Shown here one piece after another: positions 17,168-23,473 of a stretch of 23,597 nucleotides of DNA. Source of the stretch: a virus; the IMG/VR virus record IMGVR_UViG_3300049491_000089, positions 1 to 23,597 of that record; one strand, given 5' to 3'. Each line of letters begins with the position of its first letter. The stretch's first letter is position 1. The notes under the pieces were generated by a model that was given only the letters and a program-made list of their open reading frames with translations, was not told the DNA's origin and searched no databases. The position numbers and the translations under genes were made by a program.

Positions 17168-17989
17168 TTAGATGTCCACTTCAAACTCTATGACGCCAGC
17201 TGTGTCAACGATTGAAGCACCAAGGGAAACAATGCCCTTGATCCACCAAGCGTGCTTATCTGGAGACCATTCAATGAATGTCTTCATGTTCGAACCAATA
17301 GCAACACCAAGAGCATCACGGTGGAATGCTAGGTTGACACGAGTGTCAGGTGTTGGTGTTGTATTCAGAGTCAGATAGCTTGTTGGAACTTCAACAACCT
17401 TGAATCCAAGGAATGTATCAATTTCACCGCGGACAAGAGCCTTAACGCTGTTATAGTCGGACGAAGTGATTCCGGTTGTGTTTAGCAAGTCTTCCATTGC
17501 GTTTCCACCGAAAACAATTGTGCGGCCGTCAGCTGGAACAATGCCATCATCAAATGCACGCTTAACTTCAAGCCAACGAGCAACAGTCATTGCGCCCGAG
17601 TTGGTTGTTGCTGTAACGGAACCTGCTGTTAGAGCAGTGATGATTACGTCGTCAATCTTCTTACCGATTGCGTACGAAACAGTCTTTGTATACTCTTGCT
17701 TGATGTCGACGTTAGTCTTCAATAGGTCAAGGTCGTCAACCAATACTGTCGCATAGCTGTCTGCCAATGTGACATCTGTATAGGTGTGAGCTGGTTCTAG
17801 AACTGTTAGGTCTGCGTTACGTGTCTTTGTGTAGGCAGTAACTGCGCCTAGCTTTTGGAAGCGTGTTGAGTTGCCAACAACACCTTCGCGCTTACGCACT
17901 GCGCCCAATAGGCGTGATGCGGATTGATACGAATGCTTTACTTCATCGCCGAATTGCGTGATAAAGCTCTGGTCGATTGTGATAGCCAT
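17168..17989 (-). CDS. Major capsid protein
   Basis: 273 aa, shorter than T7 gp10A (345). It lies between scaffold and tail tube genes, the fixed position of the shell protein. The sequence fits a small HK97-type capsid: an N-terminal arm (MAITIDQSFITQFGDEVKHSYQ), an RFQKLGAVTAYTKTRNADL loop, a LVDDLDLLKTNVDIKQEYTK spine-helix region, IVFGGNAMEDLLN, GFKVVEVPTSYL and VNLAFHRDALGVAIGSNMK. The C-terminal block with AFHRDALG is common in podoviral capsid proteins. The gene is isolated by a terminator on each side and has a ~145-nt leader, as expected for the most abundant product. Ribosome site GGGAG, 10 nt before the ATG. Confidence 0.9.
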   Translation of the reverse strand: MAITIDQSFITQFGDEVKHSYQSASRLLGAVRKREGVVGNSTRFQKLGAVTAYTKTRNADLTVLEPAHTYTDVTLADSYATVLVDDLDLLKTNVDIKQEYTKTVSYAIGKKIDDVIITALTAGSVTATTNSGAMTVARWLEVKRAFDDGIVPADGRTIVFGGNAMEDLLNTTGITSSDYNSVKALVRGEIDTFLGFKVVEVPTSYLTLNTTPTPDTRVNLAFHRDALGVAIGSNMKTFIEWSPDKHAWWIKGIVSLGASIVDTAGVIEFEVDI

Positions 17990-18135
17990 TTTGAATGGTC
18001 TCCCTTACTTGATTTAGTTTTTGCTTTTGCGTGTCCGTAAACCTACGGGGCATTGACATCTACTGGATCAATTGGGGCCTAATGGCGTATCCGAATCCTT
18101 TCGACGGTCGAAACTAGTTATCTCTCGACAATTGA
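17990..18135 (-). promoter_or_regulatory. Capsid gene leader with operator-like palindrome
   Basis: This ~145-bp non-coding stretch lies between the upstream terminator and the capsid ATG, so it must hold a promoter if the terminator works. It contains an exact 15-base inverted repeat at 18099-18113 (arms TTTCGAC and GTCGAAA around one base). A weak relative of the late box, ACTAAATC, is at 18011-18018, 21 nt before the ATG. No sigma-70 or T7-type promoter is obvious. Confidence 0.4.
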
Positions 18136-18160
18136 AAAAGCCGCTGTTTAGGCGGCTTTT
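18136..18160 (-). terminator. Intrinsic terminator upstream of the major capsid gene
   Basis: Perfect 9-bp stem AAAAGCCGC / GCGGCTTTT with a 7-base loop. On the minus strand it ends in GCGGCTTTTT; the plus strand also has a T-run, so it could act in both directions. It starts 3 nt after the stop of the 57-aa gene. Confidence 0.85.
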
Positions 18161-18163
18161 GTG

Positions 18164-18337
18164 TTATTTCTTATCTTCTACTTTAGGTTCTGGTGGTTTC
18201 TCTTCTTCCTTCTTACCAAAAATTCGATCCCATCCATCCTTATAGGCTTCAGTTGGTGCACGAGACACAAGGCGTGCCCCTGTGATTTCGTTGACCGCTG
18301 CTGTAGCCACTTGGCCCGATCCTGGACCAAAGCTCAT
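18164..18337 (-). CDS. Small protein coupled to scaffold, unknown function
   Basis: 57 aa. The start chosen is the ATG at 18335-18337, which overlaps the scaffold stop (ATGA) and has GAGGA 7 nt upstream. The frame also opens 7 codons earlier but without a better ribosome site. The sequence has a Gly/Ala-rich N-terminal part (MSFGPGSGQVATAAVNEITG) and an acidic/basic Pro-Lys-Glu tail (KKEEEKPPEPKVEDKK). No family recognised. Its place between scaffold and capsid suggests a head assembly or minor head role. Confidence 0.65.
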   Translation of the reverse strand: MSFGPGSGQVATAAVNEITGARLVSRAPTEAYKDGWDRIFGKKEEEKPPEPKVEDKK

Positions 18338-19110
18338 CGTGTGTTCCTCTGATACCAATCAGTCACCATTGCGTGCAGTTCGCGATCACCATTGCGGTAC
18401 TTGTCCGACTTCATGATTTCTGCAATCTCGGACTGAGTCTTACCAGCTGACTTGCTTGCACCATTGTTCTTACCTGCCATGCTGTCTTCGCCTACTTCGC
18501 TTCCCATACGTGCAAGTAGCTTCATGACTTCTGGATGATTCCAAACAGGGTCTTCCGGGTTAGCAGATGAAGGTGCAAAGGCTTCAAAACCAGTACGGGC
18601 AGCTTCAATATTGGTGTCGTACGCTTGACCCCATTCTGTCTTTAGTGCGGTAGCAGTCTTATCTGCTGACCAAACTAGCGAATCAACAATGCCCATGTGA
18701 GTCTTTAGAGCAAACTCGTATTGAGACTGCGATAGACCCGCCGCAAATGCTGCTTCCTTGAACTGCTTCGAAGCTTCGGGATCGATGTCTCTTTCACCAA
18801 AGTCAAATTGATACTCGTCGGCAGCAACTGGTGGCAATGTTGGCTTGCTGCCAAGCTTCTTCTCAAGGTTTGTGTATGCCTTGGTTAACTTTTCATAGTT
18901 AGGTGTGCCATCCGCGTTCTTATACTTGGCAGGGAAGGGGTCTGCTTCTGTCTTCGTTACTTCAGTCTTTGGGGCTTCCTGCGTCTTAACAACATCGTCA
19001 GCAGGTTTAGCTGCTGCCGCATCGCTACCTCCAACTGCTGGAGCAGATGCTTGCGCACTGCTTGCTTCCACTGGTGCTGTTTTCGCTTCTTCATTAGTTC
19101 CGTCGCTCAT
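18334..19110 (-). CDS. Capsid scaffolding protein
   Basis: 258 aa (T7 gp9: 307). It is Ala/Lys/Glu-rich with a low-complexity N-terminus (residues 1-60, EEAKTAPVEASSAQASAPA), then PAKYKNADGTPNYEKLTKAY and KPTLPPVAADEYQFDFGERD, then helical segments (QFKEAAFAAGLSQSQYEFAL). The Y-x-F-DF and LSQ-Q patterns are shared by podoviral scaffolds. The basic C-terminal end probably binds the capsid protein. It lies between portal and capsid genes, overlapping the 79-aa gene by 4 bp and the 57-aa gene by 4 bp. Confidence 0.85.
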   Translation of the reverse strand: MSDGTNEEAKTAPVEASSAQASAPAVGGSDAAAAKPADDVVKTQEAPKTEVTKTEADPFPAKYKNADGTPNYEKLTKAYTNLEKKLGSKPTLPPVAADEYQFDFGERDIDPEASKQFKEAAFAAGLSQSQYEFALKTHMGIVDSLVWSADKTATALKTEWGQAYDTNIEAARTGFEAFAPSSANPEDPVWNHPEVMKLLARMGSEVGEDSMAGKNNGASKSAGKTQSEIAEIMKSDKYRNGDRELHAMVTDWYQRNTR

Positions 19111-19346
19111 GATTCTTCATTTCCTTGTTTTAACTCGCGCTCCAATCTGTCGCGCTGTAGTTGAATGAAGAAGATGACCGATCGCTGTCCCTCTCGATAC
19201 GCTAAATCCAGCGCGTCGAGTGGTTGCTTTGCGGGCTTATCGTAGAATTGAGCCCATAAGTGGTCTAAGATGGCAATGCCTGCGGCATTCTTGTTGAAAA
19301 CCTCGTTGTAGAGGCCGGGTAACTTATCTCTGTCGATGGTATCCAC
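19107..19346 (-). CDS. Small conserved-position protein between portal and scaffold, unknown function
   Basis: 79 aa, helical (LPGLYNEVFNKNAAGIAILDHLWAQFYDKP ... FIQLQRDRLERELKQGNEES). The start is GTG at 19344-19346, with AAGGAG 10 nt upstream. An ATG within the same block ends after ten codons, so GTG is preferred. The stop overlaps the scaffold start (ATGA). Small proteins in this slot occur in many podoviruses; the size and the F-x-x-G-x-x-x-L-x-x-L pattern look like such head-gene companions, but I cannot name a function. Its start block is identical to that of the probable small terminase. Confidence 0.7.
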   Translation of the reverse strand: MDTIDRDKLPGLYNEVFNKNAAGIAILDHLWAQFYDKPAKQPLDALDLAYREGQRSVIFFIQLQRDRLERELKQGNEES

Positions 19347-19362
19347 GATGGGGCATCTCCTT
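19333..19362 (-). repeat. 30-bp direct repeat covering RBS and GTG start, copy 2
   Basis: Identical to 6018-6047. Here the bases upstream differ, so no hairpin can form around the ribosome site. Both copies begin a protein MDTI-(E/D) and both have a GATAAATA box about 12 nt further upstream. Confidence 0.9.
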
Positions 19363-19373
19363 ACGTTGAGTTT

Positions 19374-19381
19374 TATTTATC
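19374..19381 (-). promoter_or_regulatory. Late-promoter-like box GATAAATA before head genes
   Basis: GATAAATA in the 37-nt gap between portal and the 79-aa gene, 27 nt before its GTG. It would drive the 79-aa, scaffold and 57-aa genes up to the terminator at 18136-18160. Confidence 0.42.
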
Positions 19382-19383
19382 CT

Positions 19384-21063
19384 TTAGACGCCCAAAGAGA
19401 GCTCTGCTGCAGGGTTAGGTTCTTGAGCCGGTGCTTTAGCCTGTGCTTCTGCTTGAGCCATAGCTACTTGCTGCTGATTCATCGCCTGACGTTGCTTCTC
19501 ACGTGTGTAGCGAATCTTCTTCACTGCACCTTCGTCATTCAACAACTCCGGATCAACAGCTAACAAGTCACCAAACTTCTGCACAATCTTGTCGAAGTTA
19601 ATGAAGTCCAACACTTCTGGCTTTGTTTGTGCAACTTGACCAACACGCGCAGTCATTTCATCAATAGCTTGTAGTTCTTGCATCTTTTGCGAACGAGCCA
19701 ACGGCGAACGATATTCAATTTCCAACGTACCTTTCCCAGCACGCAGCGCATTGATTAACGAATCCGGCATTGCAGATAACATATTTGCTCTAAATGCCAA
19801 TCCAAATGCACGTCCAACTAAGTGAGTTAGAAACTCTGACTGCAAACGTGCAAAGATAGGACCAAGAATCTGTCTAACTTGATTGTTTCTGGTTTGAACT
19901 TCGGTAGCGGTCTGGATTGCCTTCTCAGTCGGGCCCAATTGATCAGCCAACAACATACGACGAATTGAACCTTGCTTAGCCATAATTTGCTCAGTAGCAA
20001 AGCGAACATCTCCACCCGATCCGAGAGGCATCAAGTTATCCATATCACCAACAGGAATCACACGACGAGCACCAAACTTGATTGTGTTTGGATTGATAAC
20101 TCCGTCATCCTTAACCTTAAACATACCAGTAATGTGCATGTCCATGTTAAGCAACAAGTTCTCTTGAATCTTGTTCAGTGATTTAATGTCCGGTAAAGCA
20201 TCGAACACAGGTCCACGTGCATAGTCAGTATCGGGAATCTTCAACCAACGTGGAACCACAACAGGCATTTCGTGGAAGCCACCTTCTTTAACTACACTGC
20301 CACAGTCTGCAACGTATAGCGATTCCCAAGGCAAGGTCTTAATCAACCTATCACCTGTCATCTGCTTGCCGTTCTTAATGCGTGGGCGAATGCAAACCAC
20401 AAACTTAAACATCTTTGTATCGTTGGCATTGTCTGTATAGACACGTTGAATACGCTCTGGTAACTTATCAAATCCAAACTCCAACACTGCTTCTTGCGCG
20501 GTATAGTTGAATTCCCTATACACAGAGTCAACATAGCCTTTGTTCAGTGTTTCTTGGCAATACAGGTGATGTAGTGGCCAAGTCTCGAAGTGATACTTGC
20601 CATCCTTTAGTTCACAATAGATACCAGCCATACCAGCAATCATCTGATGCATTGTGAATTCCAGTGCTTCAGTGTCGTAATTGCTTGAGTGGATCATAGT
20701 GTGAATACGCTCTGCCGCATCCTCCAACCATTCCTTTCCATCTTGATCTAACTCTTCTTCATCCAACAGTTGTGGCGCCAAATCAAACCAACGTGTGTTA
20801 GGTGGAGTGAGTGAACTAAGGACTGAGCTTGAAAGCAATCTAACTGCATCAGTTGCAGTTGAGTCAAATAGTCGCGCTTGCTTTGCTCGTGAAGTCTGTG
20901 CATTAGAAATACCGTCATTCCCGCTATCCTTGAATCCAGCACCAAGACTTGGATATGTGTAGTCGTAGCAGTCTTGATATTCTTGATCCAAAGGATTGCG
21001 AATTGCCTTTAGCTTTTCGTATTGCTTTAGAACTGCTTTGCCTTTCTCTTCGTTATATTCCAT
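19384..21063 (-). CDS. Portal / head-tail connector protein (T7 gp8-like)
   Basis: 559 aa (T7 gp8: 536). The block LFDSTATDAVRLLSSSVLSS (65-84), followed by LTPPNTRWFDL, is the signature of the podoviral head-tail connector family. Further family features: MHQMIAGMAGIYCEL, PRWLKIPDTDYARGPVFDAL, LNKIQENLLLNMDM, TATEVQTRNNQVRQILGP and YRSPLARSQK. The C-terminal tail is Gln/Ala-rich and probably disordered. It forms the dodecameric ring through which DNA is packaged and ejected. Ribosome site AGGGA 6 nt before the ATG; 15-nt gap to the upstream gene. Confidence 0.95.
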   Translation of the reverse strand: MEYNEEKGKAVLKQYEKLKAIRNPLDQEYQDCYDYTYPSLGAGFKDSGNDGISNAQTSRAKQARLFDSTATDAVRLLSSSVLSSLTPPNTRWFDLAPQLLDEEELDQDGKEWLEDAAERIHTMIHSSNYDTEALEFTMHQMIAGMAGIYCELKDGKYHFETWPLHHLYCQETLNKGYVDSVYREFNYTAQEAVLEFGFDKLPERIQRVYTDNANDTKMFKFVVCIRPRIKNGKQMTGDRLIKTLPWESLYVADCGSVVKEGGFHEMPVVVPRWLKIPDTDYARGPVFDALPDIKSLNKIQENLLLNMDMHITGMFKVKDDGVINPNTIKFGARRVIPVGDMDNLMPLGSGGDVRFATEQIMAKQGSIRRMLLADQLGPTEKAIQTATEVQTRNNQVRQILGPIFARLQSEFLTHLVGRAFGLAFRANMLSAMPDSLINALRAGKGTLEIEYRSPLARSQKMQELQAIDEMTARVGQVAQTKPEVLDFINFDKIVQKFGDLLAVDPELLNDEGAVKKIRYTREKQRQAMNQQQVAMAQAEAQAKAPAQEPNPAAELSLGV

Positions 21064-21078
21064 TCCGTATCCCTGTTC

Positions 21079-21507
21079 TTATAATGCCATCTGTCTTGAA
21101 GTTCCACCACGCACCGGCTGTATAGTTGCTCTGTTAGATAGAATGGTGTTTGCTGCAGGAGTGGTTCCAACGCTACCAACGGAAGTTGCTGCATTAGCAA
21201 TATATGGACTTGCCGCCGATGAAATACTCCTTGGCCTCAAAGTCACACGCGACAACAATGTCTTGCCAGCACGCTCTTCCGCAGTTGACCCAGCTACAGA
21301 TCCAAACCCTTCACCACTTGTTAAGCGAAACACAGTATCCAAAGCTGAACGTGCTTGTTCAGCTAGGTCTGCCTTAGCACTTAAGTCGGCCTGCTGCTGT
21401 GCATGAATGGCATCGCGGATAGCACGAGTTTCTTTCTTAGCCGCAGCTACATACGGATCTTCATTAGGATCCTTTGCATTCGGTGGTGCTACATAACCCG
21501 CTGGCAT
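21079..21507 (-). CDS. Small structural-region protein, unknown function
   Basis: 142 aa. The N-terminal half is helical and charged (DPYVAAAKKETRAIRDAIHAQQQADL). The C-terminal half is Ser/Thr/Ala/Gly-rich and low-complexity (SVGSVGTTPAANTILSNRA). It begins right after the stop of the 105-aa gene (TAA then ATG), with GGTGGAAG as ribosome site, and precedes the portal gene. In T7 this slot holds small virion or tail-assembly proteins (6.7, 7.3); an analogous role is possible from position only. Confidence 0.6.
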   Translation of the reverse strand: MPAGYVAPPNAKDPNEDPYVAAAKKETRAIRDAIHAQQQADLSAKADLAEQARSALDTVFRLTSGEGFGSVAGSTAEERAGKTLLSRVTLRPRSISSAASPYIANAATSVGSVGTTPAANTILSNRATIQPVRGGTSRQMAL

Positions 21508-21825
21508 TTAACTTCCACCAGGAGCAATTAGCGTCGCACGTTTTGCTTTCTTAGATGACTTGCTCTGTGAGTCTTCCAGAGACATGAGTCCGTCGCCCTC
21601 TTCAGACGCAAGTCCTGCAAGTAATGTTCTATTCTTAGCACGACGAGCAGCATCGGCATTAGCCATGCCAACTTGATCTGCGACGATCTTTGCGTTCTCT
21701 TGTTGTTTGTTTAAGTCACGCTCTGCTTTTAAGCGATCAGCTTCCGCTTGCGCTCTTGCTTTAGATGCGTTCTCTTGGGCTACCAGTTCAGCACTGGATG
21801 GTCCACTTGATCCACCACCACACAT
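21508..21825 (-). CDS. Small MCGGG-type virion-region protein, first gene of the late block
   Basis: 105 aa from the ATG at 21823-21825, chosen because GGAGGG stands 6 nt upstream; an ATG 10 codons earlier has no such site. It begins MCGGGSSGPS, then a helical Ala/Lys/Glu region (ASKARAQAEADRLKAERDLN ... ADAARRAKNR), and ends SKKAKRATLIAPGGS. A Met-Cys start with a glycine/proline turn and a basic end recalls T7 gp6.7 and similar ejected small virion proteins upstream of the portal. Similarity is by pattern and position, not proven. It is the first leftward gene from the control region. Confidence 0.6.
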   Translation of the reverse strand: MCGGGSSGPSSAELVAQENASKARAQAEADRLKAERDLNKQQENAKIVADQVGMANADAARRAKNRTLLAGLASEEGDGLMSLEDSQSKSSKKAKRATLIAPGGS

Positions 21826-21874
21826 ATCAATCCCTCCAATAAGGTAAAGTTCCAAAACACTACCGGTTTCGAAC

Positions 21875-21882
21875 TATTTATA
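21875..21882 (-). promoter_or_regulatory. Late-promoter-like box TATAAATA before the first late gene
   Basis: TATAAATA, exactly the T4 late promoter box, on the minus strand 49 nt before the ATG of the 105-aa gene. No -35-like TTGACA is visible about 17 nt upstream. Confidence 0.45.
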
Positions 21883-21964
21883 CCTTCTTGAAGATTGAGT
21901 GAGTGATTGGCTGGTGAAGTGGTTGGAAAGGTGAGAGCTTATGGTTGCACTTTAGTGAAAGAAC

Positions 21965-22075
21965 GGTCAGTCGGTGAAATTGGGACGCTTAAGCGCGGTC
22001 AGTCGGTGAAATTGGGACGCTTAAGCGCGGTCAGTCGGTGAAATTGGGACGCTTAAGCGCGGTCAGTCGGTGAAA
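21965..22075 (+). repeat. Tandem 32-bp repeats (3 perfect copies plus 15-bp partial)
   Basis: Perfect units at 21965-21996, 21997-22028 and 22029-22060, then the first 15 bases again at 22061-22075. Each unit starts GGTCAGTCGGTGAAATTGGG and ends with the perfect palindrome CGCTTAAGCG (21986-21995, 22018-22027, 22050-22059). 32 bp is about three helical turns, so all copies face the same side of the DNA. The units touch with no spacers. Confidence 0.95.
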
Positions 22076-22481
22076 GATTCCTAAAAGTGGTATGGTAGAG
22101 AAAGTGTGTATTTTTTCTAACATCACTTTCTTAAACAGTAGTCCATGCTCTTTTTCACGTTACTTTCTAAAGTGTTAAACGTTTTTCAAAATTAGTCTCA
22201 CATAGAGACCTTTCACGATTCGAGAACTGTTTACCTACCAAGAACGCCCATCACTTCAAGTGTCCGCGCATTTAGACTGACAATGAGATGTAAGTCTGAC
22301 AGCAATGTCACAGCACAGTTGAGGTGCGGAAATCGTGTGTTAGATCAATAGCCTATATGGCCACAGTTGTATATTGAGTACGAAACCACTTAAGAACTGT
22401 GGGATCTACCACGAAAGACTAGGCTTATATAACTTTTAGTTGGATCAGCTGTGAATGATCGTGGATGATAAGTGGTAAACT

Positions 22482-22548
22482 TCACCGACTGACCATTGGT
22501 TCACAGTCTCATATCACCGACTGACCATACCTCTACCATAGTCTGACC
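22482..22548 (-). repeat. Inverted, phased copies of the 32-bp repeat core
   Basis: The core GGTCAGTCGGTGA reads on the minus strand at 22482-22494 and 22514-22526, again exactly 32 bp apart. A shorter copy, GGTCAGAC, is at 22541-22548 and ends 22 bp further. Sequences between the cores are not conserved, so only core and spacing are kept. Confidence 0.88.
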
Positions 22549-22704
22549 ATTCACATCACATGCCCAAAACAGCACCAAAACCTACCTTCGACCGTGTAAT
22601 TTGCTATGCATCTGCTTCAAAGCTATCTACTTACGGTCAAGATCAGTTCAAACCACTCACTCCCATATTTCTACACAAATAATCTACATACAAACTCCCT
22701 GGAT

Positions 22705-22728
22705 CATTACAAGCTAAGGCTTGTAATG
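22705..22728. repeat. Perfect hairpin 1 of cluster
   Basis: Ten-base arms CATTACAAGC and GCTTGTAATG around the loop TAAG. No T-run follows on either strand, so a simple intrinsic terminator is unlikely. Confidence 0.85.
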
Positions 22729-22737
22729 TCAAGACTT

Positions 22738-22759
22738 ATGTTGTGTGACAACACAACAT
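22738..22759. repeat. Perfect hairpin 2 of cluster
   Basis: Nine-base arms ATGTTGTGT and ACACAACAT around the loop GACA, starting 9 nt after hairpin 1. Confidence 0.85.
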
Positions 22760-22769
22760 CAGCCACGTA

Positions 22770-22782
22770 AGGGCGACGCCCT
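22770..22782. repeat. Short GC hairpin 3 of cluster
   Basis: Arms AGGGC and GCCCT around the loop GAC, 10 nt after hairpin 2. Confidence 0.65.
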
Positions 22783-22852
22783 ATCTATATCTAAGCGAAT
22801 CCTGTGTGAGAGTCCTGTACGAGAACTATAGAACTGTGGAGTCTTTGCTTAC

Positions 22853-22882
22853 TTGACTTCTCTATTGCATAACTGATATCTT
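22853..22882 (+). promoter_or_regulatory. Possible host sigma-70 promoter for rightward genes
   Basis: TTGACT at 22853-22858 and TATCTT at 22877-22882 with an 18-base spacer, about 90 nt before the first rightward start. The -10 is a weak match (4 of 6). Confidence 0.3.
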
Positions 22883-22973
22883 CTCGACTGTCACGTATCT
22901 AACATGTGTTTTGCTCGTGTGCAGCAGATTGTCTGTTGTATGTGTGCGGCAGCGTGGCACGAAAGTGTTTTAT

Positions 22974-23267
22974 ATGTTTAGTGATATGATGATTGAATGC
23001 ACGTTTGATGGTGCAGTGAGTGAAGTTGACTTTAACAAGCACATAGAAGATATGTGTTGCCAGTTAGATGAGCAAGTCAACTACGTGTTAGAGATCGATG
23101 ACAGCAACAAGAAGGTCTACATCAACCTTGAAGCTGGGCGAAATCCTAACTGGGAGATTGATGTTGCGCATATGGGGATTCGCGGGATGCGGCCTATGTT
23201 TCAACGCCGTGAAGTGTTTTGCAAGTGTGGTGCTACTGACTGCTCTGATGCGGAGGTGCAGAAATGA
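22974..23267 (+). CDS. Small rightward protein with Cys-rich end, unknown function
   Basis: 97 aa from the ATG at 22974, with a weak GAAAG site 8 nt upstream. The frame is open from an ATG at 22911, but that extension (CSRLSVVCVRQRG) does not read like the rest and lacks a ribosome site; ATGs at 22986 and 22989 are alternatives. The body is acidic (CTFDGAVSEVDFNKHIED; NYVLEIDDSNKKVYINLEAG) and ends in FCKCGATDCSDAE, whose three cysteines could bind a metal. No family recognised. It is the first gene of the rightward arm and overlaps the next gene by 4 bp. Confidence 0.65.
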   Translation: MFSDMMIECTFDGAVSEVDFNKHIEDMCCQLDEQVNYVLEIDDSNKKVYINLEAGRNPNWEIDVAHMGIRGMRPMFQRREVFCKCGATDCSDAEVQK

Positions 23268-23473
23268 ACGCAATCATTATTGATGAAAGCTTTACTGCGA
23301 CAAGTGAACAGCAGATCCGAGACTTTGCTTTAGCTTACCAAGTCTATATGCGAGCACTTGAGATTGCGGGTGATGATGCAGATGTGATCGCAATGGTTCA
23401 CAGAGCAGCACACAAAGCAATGGGTGGCCACTTCGAGACTTCACGCAAATGCTGGGAGTTGATGTATGGCTAA
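23264..23473 (+). CDS. Small helical rightward protein, unknown function
   Basis: 69 aa, starting within the previous stop (ATGA), with a good GGAGG site 7 nt upstream. It is mostly helical (SEQQIRDFALAYQVYMRALEIAG; VIAMVHRAAHKAMGGHFETSRKCWELMYG). No domain recognised. Small overlapping genes like this are typical of phage early regions. Confidence 0.75.
   Translation: MNAIIIDESFTATSEQQIRDFALAYQVYMRALEIAGDDADVIAMVHRAAHKAMGGHFETSRKCWELMYG

Larger units (their letters stand above)
21826..22973. promoter_or_regulatory. Divergent non-coding control region, about 1.1 kb
   Basis: Leftward late genes start at 21825 and rightward genes at about 22974. No convincing coding frame lies between. The region contains a late-promoter-like box, the 32-bp tandem repeats, inverted copies of their core about 400 bp away, several short inverted repeats, a three-hairpin cluster and a possible sigma-70 promoter. 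Further inverted repeats: AGAAAGTG / CACTTTCT (22099-22106, 22124-22131), CCACAGTT / AACTGTGG (22361-22368, 22395-22402) and TGACA-GCAA-TGTCA near 22298-22311. GAACTGT recurs near 22224, 22394 and 22831. It probably combines control of transcription with an origin of replication. Confidence 0.65.

Noticed and set aside
21965-22075. CRISPR array
   Set aside because: The 32-bp units abut directly with no unique spacers between them, and no cas-like gene is present.
22145-22195. Short leader peptide frame (ATGCTC..., 16 codons)
   Set aside because: No ribosome site or attenuator-like pairing supports it; frames of this length are expected by chance.
22770-22782. N4-type virion RNA polymerase promoter hairpin (short stem, 3-base loop)
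   Set aside because: The ejection proteins here are T7-type and none is a ~3500-aa virion polymerase; the loop and flanks do not match the N4 promoters I remember.
22560-22830. tRNA gene in the control region
   Set aside because: Segments such as CCTTCGACC near 22588 and the three hairpins do not combine into acceptor, D, anticodon and T arms.
21826-22973. T7-type phage RNA polymerase promoters
   Set aside because: No sequence close to TAATACGACTCACTATA is seen here or before the capsid gene; a diverged promoter consensus cannot be excluded.
22911-22973. N-terminal extension of the first rightward gene from the ATG at 22911
   Set aside because: No ribosome site precedes that ATG and the added 21 residues look unlike the acidic body; later starts are more likely.
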